Part shown: one piece after another, positions 24,113-37,451 of the stretch
Layout: every line of letters begins with the position of its first letter
Position numbering within the stretch: position 1 is the first letter of the stretch
Source: Harmothoe impar
Lineage: Eukaryota > Annelida > Polychaeta > Phyllodocida > Polynoidae
Length of the DNA stretch: 64,000 nt
Assembly (NCBI GenBank): GCA_947462335.1
Contig: OX381710.1
Span: 64,723,303 to 64,787,302 of the forward strand
Direction: 5' to 3'
Notes under the pieces: generated by a model
Seen by the model: only the letters and a program-made list of their open reading frames with translations
Databases searched by the model: none
Told to the model about the DNA's origin: nothing
Translations under genes and position numbers: made by a program

Positions 24113-25943
24113 GGATCTCTGGTGGATGCCCCCTACCCCAGTAGGGAAGTGCTGGTATCAGCACCAATGACCTGCTGGAGCTACGAATTACCAACACGTG
24201 TGTATTGAGACTACATCTATATTTACAAAATTAAATGCTCATATGTAGTTCCAACATTTCGAGCATGTCCTTGAACACGTCTAGTCTGGGAACAAACCTC
24301 GGGGATCATGCCTCTTGATATCTATGTAGAGTTGCGAACATGAAGCCGCCCTGGAGGAGGAGATACAGGTCACCAGGTTTAACATTATGGTTGGCCTCAG
24401 TTCATGTTTATACCAAGTTGGCAGTGAGACTGGGAGCCATTTCATGCTGCGTCCAAACGGTTAAAGTGGTATAAAACCCACTCACGTATACACCATTCAT
24501 GCAGCCCATGTACAATGTATACCACGTGCCAGAGAAAGATTAATTGAGTTCAGAGGTTTTTCTCATTTGTGGAAGATTGAATCATAAAGTCATTTATGAA
24601 AGGTGGTGGGTGGTATATACTGCATTTCCTTACCTAATAGGCGCCCTCATTAAACGTCCATTAGTTTAGTTGGAAACATTTCTTGTAGTTTTGGGTTGGT
24701 TGTGTAAGGTGTGTTTGGGTTAGGGGCATTAGGGGTGGGGTGGGCAGAGGGTGGTTCTGTCAGACTGAGTCTGGATGTAAGAGACATTTCCTGTGCAGGT
24801 TCTGGGTGAGGACAGCCGCGGGTCAGGGGGGTTAACAGGGGCCAGCCCCCCCCCCCCCCACATACTGCTACACATAAACCCTGCTCTGCTATTCCACAAG
24901 GAAAGTGGTAGTTCTAGCAGTGGTAGCTATCAAAAAGATAAACTGGGGGCGGGCGGTAGTGGATATCACCCATTTTTGGCAAGAAAGCTCAAGAGTTATC
25001 GTTCATTCTAGAGGTCCACCGAGAAAAATATTAAGGGGGGGGGGCCAAAGGATGCAATGAGAACCACTTCCGGACTGAACAGTGCAGCATGGCCATATGG
25101 TGGGTGTTGAAATGTGGGCATTGTTAAATAGGATTATCGGATTTGAATAAAATGAAAGTAGCCTCACTACATGATGCATGGGATTATGAAGATCATCCGA
25201 ATTAGAGCTTAGTTTTAATATGGACCAAATTAAAATCCGTTATGAATGTGCATCTATGTGGGTTGTTGTAAGTCCAGTAGGCGTCCCCTTGGCTCGGTAG
25301 ATGGTGGGTATGTATGGCAGGGGGGGGGGGGGCGTGCTGTATGGAGGGGTGGGGTGTGGACTGTGTGTAGCCTTTGATCTGGGTGGATCATCCCCCGTGC
25401 ACAGGATCTACGTCATTGATCAGCAGTTGTCTAATCGTCTCACTAGGTGTCCCCACCCTTTGATGTCCCCCTACCGGCCAGACCTGTAACTAAGTCATTA
25501 TCAATACAGCATATCGCGTTGCACTACAATGGATACCTCATCTTGACTCAATTCTATAAAATCATATCCATTACTACAATGTTCAACTTAGCGATACATT
25601 TAAACAGTCACAGCAAAGCAAAGTCACAGATTATAAGTTATATATGGACCACCAAAGCATCTCCTTCTCTAATCGATGTCCTTTACCCATCTGACCAGCT
25701 CTCCCTTCCTGATCTCTACCCGTCCCACCTCTGACCCCCGGCTGTATGACGTGAGTCACACACGGCGGTATCTGCACCTCTGGTACCTCCCCATCTATAA
25801 ACCCCCGTCACATGGTTAATATCAGAGATGTCTGTATGCCCCCAGGTATGTGGGTTGGTGCCCCTGTGTGTGTGTGTGTGGGGGGGGGGGGCTTTGATGT
25901 ACCTGTCTGGTGGGGTGAGATACGGATCTACGTCTCTATCCTA

Positions 25944-26172
25944 TTAACCCTGCAAGGGCCGCATCGTGATTTAATGCACTATGTCGCCGAGATACATGCC
26001 TACTCGCCAGGTCTGCATTCATGTACCATCTTGACCCTTCAGAAGTGTATCAACCCGGTTCGTATGATTGGCTTGATACATCGGTGAAGCACTGGCCATG
26101 GCTGCATTCATGCATCATACATGACGATAAAACACAATACATTAAAGCACTATGCGGCCCAGACAGGGTTAA
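25944..26172. mobile_element. Family A MITE, near complete
   Basis: Bounded by TTAA on both sides: TTAACCCTGCAAGGGCCGCA at the left and TATGCGGCCCAGACAGGGTT followed by AA at the right. Internal GTATCAACCCGG and GCATTCATGCATCAT. The TTAA flanks and CCC/GGG termini are what piggyBac-type elements show. Confidence 0.85.
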
Positions 26173-29069
26173 TATGGCTGTAATTGCACGTGTGGGGTTA
26201 GGGGGGTCAGGTGAGAGGTTACGGAGGTGCGGGGAGGCTGGGCATCCACTGGTGGAGGTGGGTACCTGAGTGACTCACCACAGACTCAGGTATAGCGCTG
26301 GAGCTGCTCTGTAAGGGGGGGATCAATGCTGGGTGGGGGTTGATATGGGGGGGGGGGGACTTAGGTAGGTTTCCCCTGTCACACTTGGGGTTGCCAGGTT
26401 TAGATAAAAGCCTTGATGACTATTATGTCGCCAAGACAGGTTAAAACATCAGCAGACAAGTCAGCCTACATCGATGGAAGGTGTCAGGGTAAAGTGCAGG
26501 ATGACAGAGTGTGGTACCATGAAAGGCTGTTTTAGTTGTACCGCACCTTATGTGTCACAGAACCACAGGCCATCCTACCTCTATACAAGAACATTTACCT
26601 GTCAACACGCAAATGGCATTCATTTCAAAGAAAAGTATCTGACATGTATACGCTTTGAAAAAGAAAATTAGTAAAACAAAAAGTGAGGGTCAGGGGGATT
26701 TGGTCCTGGATATAAAATGATGAAATCAAGCAGACAAAATGGTAAATTTTAGTTTATTCCAACCAAAACCAATGTCATATTTCTCATTTCCTCTAACTTC
26801 CCTGACCCGTCATTAAATTCCCTGACTCTCCTTGACCATTTCCCATACTTCCCATGACCCTGGGACTCGGACATGGTCTAGTGGAGCTGACCGTTGGTCA
26901 GCAGGCGCCACACGTCAAGTGGAATACGAGGGGTGATGGGCAGTGGTCACGCAGGTTCCAGGTGGGCGAAATGCTTGCATGTCAGCCCCCTTCCAACAAT
27001 AGATGTACCACATGGTCACAATAGACAGGTGAGGGCCTTACAGGTGAGACACCTCTCCACCCCAGTCCACCTGGAGGCTTCATTAAAGGTGTGATGTGAG
27101 ATATGGTACTGGAGGTGGGACTGGTTTCCTCCAGGGTCTTGTTAATACCAGCAGCACCTCACACCTGTACTGAGACCCTCCTGTACCTGGGTATGTCAGG
27201 TGTGGTGGTCTCTGACTTCAGGAACACAGCTGTGTTAGTTGAACATTTGTTGGTTCACAGTTCATTCACCAGGGTGCGTGTCAGAGTGTGTGTAATGTGA
27301 CGTCACGTCCTACTTCAAGTGTCAGAACTATGACGTGGACTGTGGCCAACCATGTCTCTGAATGGGGAACATGGACTGTTAACAACTCAGCACAGTGGTA
27401 TCATATGGTGTTATCCCAAGCATATAATAGCATCTATGGGGATGGACATAAGAAGAAGCGATGCTATTCTCTCTCTCCTAATAACATACACTTATTGTAC
27501 ACCACATTCTGGAGCAAACGAAATGCATAGTCCTAATACCACTAGCACAAATACTGAAACTAAAATACCACAATCAGACCTCAGAGTAGGCCTGAGGTGT
27601 TCATGGTAATACTCTGCAGACGGTAGGTCTATTCTAGATAATCATAAACACCTTTTAACGTGGACTGAATGGTCCCAGAATGACCACCACACGTCTTACA
27701 TACTACCTGGGGACTAAATATGGTGCAACAACAAAAGCCACCAACAGGCCACCATTTCTGACAACCCTATCACTCGACGCCATCTTGGACCAATGGCCCC
27801 CGACCGCCGCCCCCTCTGGCGAGCAGTGAGAGAACCTCTGACGTTACGTCACAGAGGGGCTATAGGTGAGATGTTATCGGTGGTCATTGAGGCGGGTGAG
27901 GGGGTCTGTTAATACACCTGTATTCACGTTTATTCACCTGTACAGACCCCACTAGGCTAGTTACCTCAGTGTGTGTCTATCAGGGCAGCCAAGTGAGACA
28001 TCGTGCCCCAATCAGCAGGCTCTAGTTTACACTTATCTGTATACACATAGTATGGACTAGTATGGTACTCAATGTTATTAACAATGCAGGGAATGATGAC
28101 TGTTTTATGCCCTCTGGAAATTCCCAATTAAATCAATCGATGTTTTAAAAATCCGAAAATAGAATCTTGCAGTATCCATACATTTCATATGTACCACTGT
28201 AAGATAGATAACTATACTACTATACTCCCACTTTCGCTTTCTTATCACCAAGAACCACCGCTTAGCCCACTTCCAGTCTGAGGTTAATTGATATTAATAC
28301 TCGTGGTGCCCCACATACTCCTGTCCCCCACTAAATGCACAAGTAGACTTCATTAATCTCCCCCAGATTGGGGAGATCCAATATTTACCCAGCCTTCTTC
28401 TGCCTCTCAGACACCCGAGATAAGCATCAGACGCGGCCGACAATGCACGTCACGGACTACGTCAGACTACGTCAAGTGCCGTATTATCGCCTGTGTCGGC
28501 GCCATTTTCTCCGGGTCTGTGTCAATTTGTATTTATTAGAGTCAGGTTGAGGGTAAGGCTAACAAAGGCAGTGTACCTGGAGGATGGTAGATGATGACAT
28601 GTGTGTGTGTGGGGGGGAGGGGAGGGGGGGGGGGGGAGGGGCCATTTTTTGTGTACAAGATGTACAAATGACAGTTCATAACTGGCCAATATCCAAGACC
28701 AAAGTGATCACCTCACATACATTGTCATAGGAGTCGTACTAAATGTACATGTGCTGAGATGCGTGTGTCTATTCATTCTACGGTTGATTTCTGAATGGGA
28801 ATGGTATGCAGAGTAAAATTTGCCAACTCTGGTATTGTTTTATACAGCTTCCAGTAGGAATGTAAATGGCATGTATTTTAGACGTAAAGCATCCCCATTG
28901 CTGCTACAAATGTACATGATGTATAGGTCACAGCAGCACCATCTGGCGGCGCGGTGACTACCTGACGGCACGGGGGGCACTTCCTGCAGGTCGGCGCCGC
29001 CTGCCAAGGTCGTCACCTCCTACCCTGTATGGGGCCGCACGGTGCTGCATTGTGGTATGTATGTCCCGG

Positions 29070-29270
29070 GATGTATGCCCTTTGTCATCATGATGCATGG
29101 CTACAGCCCTGACGAGTAGCTCCTCAGGGCTGTACCCATGCATCATGACGACTCTTTATGGTTGATACACTCCAAAAGTATGGGAAGTATATATGGCAGG
29201 GCTCCATTCATCATGTGTTATCAAGATGGAAGGCATAGCACAATAAAGCACTATGCGGCCCTTAACGGGC
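29070..29270. mobile_element. Family A MITE
   Basis: GTATGCCCTTTGTCATCATG, hairpin arms CTACAGCCCTGACGAGTAGC / CTCCTCAGGGCTGTACCCAT, GTTGATACACTCC, and right arm AATAAAGCACTATGCGGCCC. Confidence 0.85.
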
Positions 29271-29396
29271 TGGAGGTGCCATACCGCCACCTCCCGCCCC
29301 GACCCCACCACACATCTGAGGGGATGGCATCCCAAGGCAGCGGCCCCTTTGAAGATGACCTTGAGGTGGGTGAAGTTGGATCCCATCACTCTAGCG

Positions 29397-29463
29397 TTGA
29401 GCCTCTATTAGAGGATCACATAGTGCTTTAATGTATTATGCCCTTTATCATCTTGATGCTTCA
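29397..29463. mobile_element. Family A MITE, left-end fragment
   Basis: CACATAGTGCTTTAATGTAT followed by TATGCCCTTTATCATCTTGATGC matches the left arm of the family only. Confidence 0.75.
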
Positions 29464-30442
29464 CTATTTTTCTTCCTGCTCTCATACTCACACATCAATC
29501 TAAAGAAATTGGATCATATTGAATTACTCATCAACTCTCTGATGTCTTAAAGGCGCACATCTCGGTACCCCTCCAGCGACAGTCGGAGTGGAGCAGGGAC
29601 AGGCACTCAGCCCTATATATAGAGGCGCTGGGGGTTTAAAAACTGCAGGTGCGGTCGGCGCCTCATGGTGCCAGACGCCTGGTGCCTTGTCAAGGTATAC
29701 GATGTGGGATAATCCACGGGGCAGGAGACGGGCAGCCACACAGGTAAAACCTGCCGCCATCAGGACACCTGTCAAACGGCAACCTCAGCACAAGTAACGT
29801 GTTTAATCCCCCGTTGTTAAACAATGGGCTCTCCTCAAGTTACAATATACATCTTGAATACTTCTCCTAAACCTTGAAGACATAGTCATATTCTTAGCAA
29901 GATTCAAGACGGTAAAAGAACGCGGACGAAAAAGTTTCTCTCCCATTGAGTAGCGCGTGGTGTCGCCGTCTGTCTTGGCACGGCTGTACAAGGCATTAAC
30001 CAAGTACAAACTACATTTGGTCTGCGTCGTCTTTTTAACGGGGTTTCCCCGCAATCATTTTAACAGGTGTTTTTGATATCTTTTACACGTTTTCCCGACG
30101 CTTGAGTCCAAGGTCTTCATTCAACCTATTAATTTACTGAATACGCCCAGGGCTTATATAGATCTACGTTTGGCGGGTCATCATCATAATCATCATGTAG
30201 CATAAGACACCGATGTATTTCTCCCGGCGTCTCCCCCACCCGCGCCTAGATGGACGTTGGGAGCTGATATAAGGGCCTATCTCGATGCATGCACCACCTC
30301 AGCCAAACAACCACCATCTCCAATCACAACGTATCCCTTCTTATCCCCAAATCCGAGTTACATCAATGACCTCCTCTATGAAGGTCATTGCTTACAATAA
30401 CTAGAGCCCGGCCCGGCATCCAGAGGTAGTTGTACCGGGAAA

Positions 30443-30559
30443 CTAACCCTTTACGGACCGCAACCTGCTCAAATGCGGGATGTCGCCTTTGTGGGCATGA
30501 TGGGGGAATAAGTCGATAGCACATTAATTTAAAGTAGGATGCGGCCCTCAAAGGACTAA
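30443..30559. mobile_element. Family A MITE, internally deleted
   Basis: CTAACCCTTTACGGACCGCA on the left and GCACATTAATTTAAAGTAGG, GCGGCCCTCAAAGGACTAA on the right, with the central hairpin lost. Confidence 0.65.
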
Positions 30560-30932
30560 CACCAGGAGTGCTGAGTTACAGCGGCGTGTGAGGTGGACGT
30601 CAGGAATAAAGAAGGAGTAGAACCACAGCGGGCACCTCCTGTATGGAACCTCGTTGGCTGCACGGAGAAACACGGACAAGTCTGATTCCAATTATCAACT
30701 GTAGGAAACATGAGCACAATGTAGCCATGGTAACGGCCGGCCCTCAACGCCTCACTGAATGTGCACATGGCCACGGCCTGTGGTGTACAGGGGGATGGGG
30801 GGCACTCAGATCTATCCTCCCTCATCATTCCAAGGCACTGCGTGTTTCTAACAGGACTTCTCATAAAATACACCTACACTTTCTTCAAGAACATTTGTGA
30901 ACGACCGCAAATTATGTTCCTGTTTGGCTATA

Positions 30933-31382
30933 TACACAGAGGCAAATATCAGAGTCACCCAATGTCGCCAATACTACTCTCAGACAAGGGTCAGGCACTG
31001 CTGGACTATAATAGATGGGTCAAGGGCCATTCTAGTGAGGATCAGGCTAGGCTGGACATTCAATAACAGGCTGGACCTTGGCAAACTTGCTTGAAAGTCT
31101 GGCCATGCTGGATCCTCATGCCATAGTCTGGCAATGCTGGACTCTTGGGAGAGTCTCTATCAGCCTGCAAGAGTCCAGCATTGCCAGACTATGGCATGAG
31201 GATCCAGCATGGCCAGACTTTCAAGCAAGTTTGCCAAGGTCCAGCCTGTTATTGAATGTCCAGCCTAGCCTGACCCTCACTAGAATGGCCCTTGACCCAT
31301 CTATTATAGTCCAGCAGTGCCTGACCCTTGTCTGAGAGTAGTATTGGCGACATTGGGTGACTCTGATATTTGCCTCTGTGTA
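30933..31382. repeat. Near-perfect 450 bp palindrome
   Basis: Left arm 30933-31147 and right arm 31168-31382 are reverse complements over 215 bp with one mismatch seen (GAGGATCAGG against GAGGGTCAGG). The spacer of 20 bases starts GGAGAGTCTC. The arms contain an open stretch in the same frame when read inward from either end. No target duplication is obvious at the ends (TA on each side at most). Confidence 0.95.
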
Positions 31383-31953
31383 GTGGGAGTGAATATCTGG
31401 GGTTTAAGTGACAAAACATGACCCAGGTCATGCATGTTTGTATACATGCATCAACCCAAAAATGTGGCGGGGCAGACTAGGTGACATTATCCGTGAACGT
31501 TCCCCGACACCAGGGGCAGCCGGCAGGTGTGTGAGAGTGAGGCTTATCTCCGGACTCCTCTACCTGCCCCTACCTTATGATTAATCCTTCAGCATATTCT
31601 ATAAACTACAAAATGAACAAATTACAAAAACCGGTCCCCACAGCAGTTAACCCTGACAAGCTATGCCGCATGACGAGGCCCCAGGGCTGTATATGTATAT
31701 GGACACTGCCAGCTTTTACTGGTACTTTAAATTCAAGAAAATATCAGTGGCGCACCCAACCAAAAATTGCAGGGTAATTTTGCATTGAGGACACCAAGCG
31801 GGTGGTGGAGAAGGTAGGTATGACGTGTGCTGGCCGGGTAATGACGGGTTGACGTTACTTTAGGTGACGTTACTCTATGGCGGACCTGATAGGTGGCTCT
31901 ATGGACGCCAGGAGGCCTCCAAAGGGACCTAATGGGAACGGTGATAAAACGTG

Positions 31954-32190
31954 TTAAACCTTTAAGGGTCGCATAGTGCTTTACCCACCAGTGCGTAGCC
32001 CTATGAAGTCAACTTAGCCAGAGGTGCATTCGTGCATCATGCCGACCTGTCAGTGTAGTACATGCATGTATCAAGTTCGTAGTCAGCATGATACTTCAAT
32101 GCAGCATTGGCGAGTTACTCGCCAGCCCTACATTCATGCATCATGACGATAAAGGTCATAAAGAATCAAAGCACTGTGCGGCCCTTAAAG
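31954..32190. mobile_element. Family A MITE, near complete
   Basis: TTAAACCTTTAAGGGTCGCA start, CATAGTGCTTTA, two GCATCATG hairpin halves with GGCGAGTTACTCGCC, and the right arm CAAAGCACTGTGCGGCCCTT ending TTAAAG. Confidence 0.8.
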
Positions 32191-33084
32191 TGAAAAAATA
32201 AAATGAGAAAGAGGAAGATAACATATTCTCAATGTATATGTTACAAATAGGTTGTTCCTGCAATGAGATATGCAAATAAAAATGGCGAGATGTTGGAAGA
32301 TGGCGGAGTCCATGGTAAAAGCAAATTTCAAAAAACACACCAGGAAAAACTCAACAAGACTTAAAAGAAGCCCTTTATATGACTAGATCTACAGACTTCT
32401 GTGCCTGTGACCGCTGATATAGTTAAATGTGTCTTTTTAACTTGACAGCATTTTTATCTTCACATCCCTTACAATGGGTGCCTTGGTAAATACAGGGCGT
32501 CCTGATGGGATGGCGGTCTGTATGCACCAGGATCTGCTACAACTGGTGTACTCTGAATGGGGCGGGGGACTACTGGGTGTGCGCACACAGGGAAAGGTTG
32601 ATATCATTTGTCATATTTGGTGATAATAGCAGATACATCTCTGCAGCTCTTGTCCTGTTAAGTCTAGTCCTTCAATCATATGTAAAGATATATAGGAATT
32701 GAGGTATATATTGTCGATATACATCCTTCTCAATTTCTGGAGGCCATTTGAAAGGCACATATGGACTCATAAGAAAGCAATGGTGCTACAGCCAGAATAA
32801 TAGCGCATGTAATTTCAATGTGTTTTTGAAGTATGCCACTTTTGGTAGTGTCCGGGTTCCATGTACACCTTAATGGTTCCTTCCTACATGCTACACACCA
32901 CTTAGTCTGTGAAGACACAGGAGACCACACTCATCACCTTGAGGCTAGACTTTAAAATGTGTTGCTAAGTTAGCTCTCCACTCCTTCATTCCTCCAGGGT
33001 CTGTGTACCAAGCTGCCGGTAGCCCAGGGAGCTCCCTGACCGCCTTCCTCCAGTGGGGTCAGGCGTTCCTCCTGAGGCTAGGTT

Positions 33085-33291
33085 TTAACCCTTTAAGGTC
33101 CGCATAGCACTTAATGCAATATCCCCTTTGTCATCATGGTGGATGAATGCAGTCCAGGGCTAGGCGAGTAACTCACAAGTGTGGCTTTCAAGCCCCATGC
33201 CGATCATATAGGGCTGATGTTGATGTATGAATGCAGTCATGGCGCATAGACTCCCCTACAGGGCTGCTTTCATGCATCATGACGACCAGGG
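33085..33291. mobile_element. Family A MITE, right end missing
   Basis: TTAACCCTTTAAGGTCCGCA start and CCCCTTTGTCATCATGGTGG, then two rounds of the GAATGCAGTC...GGCTGC hairpin ending CATGCATCATGACGACCAGG. Confidence 0.8.
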
Positions 33292-33943
33292 ACACATGAC
33301 ATCACAGGGCCGTCCTGGGTCCTGGGGCTACTTTAACACGTCTACACAGGTCAGGGTGCTTACAGCAGGCTCATTGTTAAGGCACTGACTCCCACAGAGG
33401 GTAGTATAGCTCTCCTTGTAGGTGTATCTTGTCATCTGACCTCTGGGTACTTAACTCTGCTGTACTATCTGTGTCTGTGACAGTCTATATTGTGTGTGAG
33501 GCTAAAAACTGTCTAGAGTGAGATCCAGGATTTTGTATGAACTGAAGAGAGTTGGGTTGGGGGAGCCAACGTTCTACAACCACTAAATCCACAACCCTCA
33601 CACTCAGAAAAGTGAGCGTCAATGTCGCCAAAAGCAGGCGACAGTGACTCTCACTTTTCTGAGGGTGCTCTCAATTTCTCCTCCCTACAAATCTTGCATT
33701 TTGTTGCACAAATAAAGCCCTGTAAACGTCCCCGTCTTGACCCTCCCACAGGTGTGTGCATTGTGTGTGGGGGGGGGGGGGGTGCTCCAGGTCCCACCAC
33801 TCACTATTGGCACAAATATCATATTTCCCCCAAGACAACTCCAAGTGCCACGGATACCATCTAAATCCCCTCTCCTTGTGTACCTGGTCCCACAATGAAT
33901 CTACATGGATGTCATGGGGAGACTTGCAGCCCCAGCATAGGGG

Positions 33944-34104
33944 TAGCAGTGCCAGGGAAGGGAACTAAGGCGTGCCTGGTGTCCTTGCTGGTTCCCAGCG
34001 ACAAGCGCCTCACCGCTGCTACTCATGGAGCGAGGCGCTTTTCAACTGGAACCAGCGATGTCCCCCAGGAGAACACAATCCACCTTAGGGGACAAGATGG
34101 CGGT
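33944..34104 (-). repeat. Family B dispersed repeat
   Basis: Reverse orientation: GGGAAGGGAACTAAGG, GCTGGTTCC...GGAACCAGC pair flanking a GCGCCTC/GAGGCGC hairpin, and the end GGGGACAAGATGGCGG. Confidence 0.75.
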
Positions 34105-34382
34105 CTCCATAGGCGCATCCACCGCACCTCTATACATATGGAAGTCCCCCTGGATGGTCTACACCATACCATGTTAAGGCCCCTTTGCAGACTCACCAGA
34201 GCAGAACCAGGCAGGCATTCACTTGGACAAACATGACCCAGAAATAGTTTACCAGACGGGGATTTGGAGGGATGCCGTCTAAATGAATATCAGACCTGTG
34301 CATGGAGGGTATTACAGCGGCTCCATGTCAGGGCGGCTGAATGGGCGACATACCAGCGGGCGGGGGCGGCCTCTCCACTCAA

Positions 34383-34612
34383 TTAACCCTCTAGTGGCCG
34401 CATAGTGCTTCAATGTCCTGGGTCGTGATGGGGGTTGAATGCAGATAGGGCTGCACGGAATGCATCTGATGGTCATACCATACCGACCTTATTAAAATGT
34501 ATCTATCCCACAGAGTCAGCATGATGCATCCATGCAACCGTTGTGCATAGATCTGCCCGGGCTGCATGCATGCATCAGATTTATACATGTACACCTGCCC
34601 CTAGAGGGTTAA
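34383..34612. mobile_element. Family A MITE, complete with TTAA ends
   Basis: TTAACCCTCTAGTGGCCGCA at the left, CCCCTAGAGGGTTAA at the right. The middle is diverged but keeps the GTCAGCATGATGCATCCATG segment. Confidence 0.85.
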
Positions 34613-34692
34613 AGGTCTTAAAGCGCCATGTTGATGAGCAGGGACTATTACAGGATGGCACCGTACAGGGGTTCTACCACCCCTTCTGTGAA

Positions 34693-34850
34693 TTAACCCA
34701 GCAGGTTTATCTTTCTAGACATGGTTGTATTACATAGAGCCCTTGTCACCATTATGCACAACCGCAGCCCTGGCGAGTCTACTCGCCAGGGCTGCTTTCA
34801 GGCATCTTGCCAACCCTACCTACGTACATTAAAGCACTATGCAGCCTTAG
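34693..34850. mobile_element. Family A MITE with perfect inner hairpin
   Basis: Contains GCAGCCCTGGCGAGTCTACT and its reverse complement ACTCGCCAGGGCTGC, the best preserved inner hairpin in the window, then CATTAAAGCACTATGCAGCC. Confidence 0.8.
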
Positions 34851-35076
34851 ATGTGCGCTCACCTGTACGACCATATGTCCCTGCTGCAGTCTGCTTGACT
34901 TGGATTACAACCAACATAAAGGTGGGTGAAAGCAATAACTGTGCACTGTACCAAGCGTAAAGGGGGATGTATTCCCACAAGGGGGCGCGGCAGTCGCCGT
35001 CAGTAAGGACCTCCCTAAGTGTCAGTGCGGCACATAACACCATATCTCACAGCTTACTGCGAGTAAAAGACACTAG

Positions 35077-35324
35077 TTAACCTTTAAAGAGCTTTTAATG
35101 CACTGTGTCCTTTGTCGTCATGATGCGCGAGTGTATTCCTAGTGGGTCGACTTGGTGAGTCTACTCACCAGAGCTGCATTCGTGCATCATGACGAACCTT
35201 TGAATCGCGAGTGTATCAACCCTGTGAGGTCGGTATGTTGCTGTACTTTCAAGGCTGCATGAGTATTATCATGGCGACAAAGGACATACCACATTAAGAT
35301 GATCTGTGGTCCCTAAAGGGTTAA
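35077..35324. mobile_element. Family A MITE, complete with TTAA duplication
   Basis: TTAA at both ends (35077-35080 and 35321-35324) around a 240 bp element that starts CCTTTAAAGAGC and ends CCCTAAAGGG. It carries CCTTTGTCGTCATGATGCG, GTATCAACCCTGTGAGGTCG and GGCGACAAAGGACATACCAC. Confidence 0.87.
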
Positions 35325-37451
35325 CAGAGATGAGCACATAAATGTCTAGCATATTGCCAACAGGCCACAAAGTATAGGAATAAATTCGGGGCAATGTCTG
35401 AGAAAATAAAGCCATGCAGCCCGGAGGTCTCTCTGTGCAGTCAGAACTACTGGGTAAAGAGGAGGTACGTTGTGATAAGGGGGGTCCTGGGCAGAAAGTG
35501 AAGTTTATGAGGAGGTTATGGGTGAACACTCTATACTTTTTGGACATTTCTCTTAGAAATAAACATTTCAAGATATATTAGGTTTATAGTCCATTTAAGG
35601 CAAAACGCTGATGCATGGAGTTAAACTTTTAAGTAGAAGCTTATGTTGAAATTGGAGTGGTAAGACATGGGAGCCTTAGGTTTGGTTTGGGTTTAGATCA
35701 GGGTAGCTTTTTTCTGGGTGTCTTTCATTCTTGTGGATAAAAGCAAGTAGCATTCCCAATGAAGAGTATTTCCTAAACCTGATATGGATTGATTACAGGT
35801 GAATTCGGGATTGCATCAAGTTCAGATCAGCACAGATCTATGGGTAAGAGTTATGGGTAGACATTGCTAATCTGCCCGAGTGGTTGTAGGGGTGGGGCAT
35901 GGGGCAGGTTATACAATATTCAGGTAGTAATGCACGAGGCTGGAGGGGGTCAGGGGGCGGCCAATCAATGAAGTGTGTCCGATACACGCACTGACCGGTA
36001 TACACTGAGTAATCACCGGTAAATCAAAAACCCCTGCCAAATCACCAACACGAAATTAACTGACGAACTGCCAAATTACCATAACATGCAGCAAAAAAAA
36101 AACCATTCCATATACCCGGTAGCAGAAAATACAAATATGTGCCTAATATCCATTACATCAAAGAGTAATGGCACTGCTGTATCAAATAATGTAGCTAAGA
36201 AATAAAATACAGTTGCCAAGCTACTGTCAATTTTCGTTCTGTAAATAATGATATCATAATATGGCTTCATATAATAGGCATACAGCAGTCTCGTTATATG
36301 CAAATCCTCAGTATTCAACTATGTACATTTTGTATATACTTAACCCAAATAGTGGACAATAGTGACAGGTAGAGGAACAATGTACATGATGGTGCCCAGA
36401 CCTGTTTAACAAGGGAGCATTACCCTGTTATACCGCCAAAACTGCCCTTATTTAGTTTAAAATGATGTTGTATTTGTAAATTTAACTCGTATTAAATAGT
36501 AGTAAAAGATGACACATAGTAAGTTCTGCAACACCAGTCTCCTTAAATTAATTTTCTTACTAAAGCAATATGTCTGCACATGTGATGCGGTGGGAGGCGG
36601 ATGGACGTGACTTGTCAGGTGGGTATAGGAGGTAGTCTCTAGACCCGTTAATCCGTAGATTAGTCACACTGTGAGTCTCCACTTCTCACCTGACTTAGTA
36701 GGGCTCAGGTGAGGCGGTAATCCCTCCCTGACCCCACACAGCCAGCACCACGCTTAATGCCCACTCTGGTATATTAATTTCGCCATCAGTGCTTCACCCT
36801 ACCTCAGGTGTAGATATTGGATAAGTGTAATATTGGTGTGCACTGCTATCATATAGTGTAAATGGTATCAAGCCTAAAAGCCTACATAGTATAATCTCAG
36901 CGTCAGTCTTTTTAATACATGTATGAAACTAAATACTTTATTAGTTAGCATTTTAGACACATTTACCATATTTCATTAGATTTGAAATTTAAGTCCTCAA
37001 TATACACGGAGGTTGCTGATCAAGGCACGGGGTTAGAAAATGCATTCAATGCAAAAATATTGCAAAAAAAAGAAACACTTTAAAAAACTCACTAGTTCTA
37101 ACAGCCCCAAACTGTGGGAAAGGTACACTTGTATTGAACTTTGATAGAGACCATAATTGTGACGTCATTTCCGACATCGACCTCCCCTCAAATTATAGGG
37201 AGCGATCAGATGACGCTCACAAACCTTTTTGGTCGAGTATTTGACGACGATTAAGGGGCCGTCCATAAATGATGTCACGCTTTTTTGGCCCTTTTTTGAC
37301 CCCCCCTCCCCCCTATGTCACGCTTTGTCACGTTTTGCTTGACCCCCCCTCCAGGCGTGACGTCACACAGCAGCTACCCCCCCACCGCACTCTTTGATGG
37401 TTAATTAAAACAGGTAGGCCTACCTGGTCCCACAAGGAAAACCCAAAATTA

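Larger units (their letters stand above)
8380..30932. other. Long gene-free region, left part (probable first part of a giant intron)
   Basis: Upstream of exon G on the minus strand. No frame shows cadherin motifs (DxNDN, LDRE, DxDxG) or another recognisable protein family, and open frames are short and overlap repeats. Contains family A MITEs (9127, 10042, 10362, 14549, 25944, 29070, 29397, 30443), a family B copy (20674), a CACTCTAA-ended MITE (12157), minisatellites (12464, 21772), a small TTAA-flanked hairpin (15424) and many G/C homopolymers. Largely unique stretches with nothing recognised: 10520-12150, 15500-18400, 18640-20670, 26700-28950. Confidence 0.6.

Noticed and set aside
30761..31431. 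Matching open frames on both strands containing PILLSDKGQALLDYNRW
   Set aside because: They are the two arms of the palindrome read inward, not two genes.
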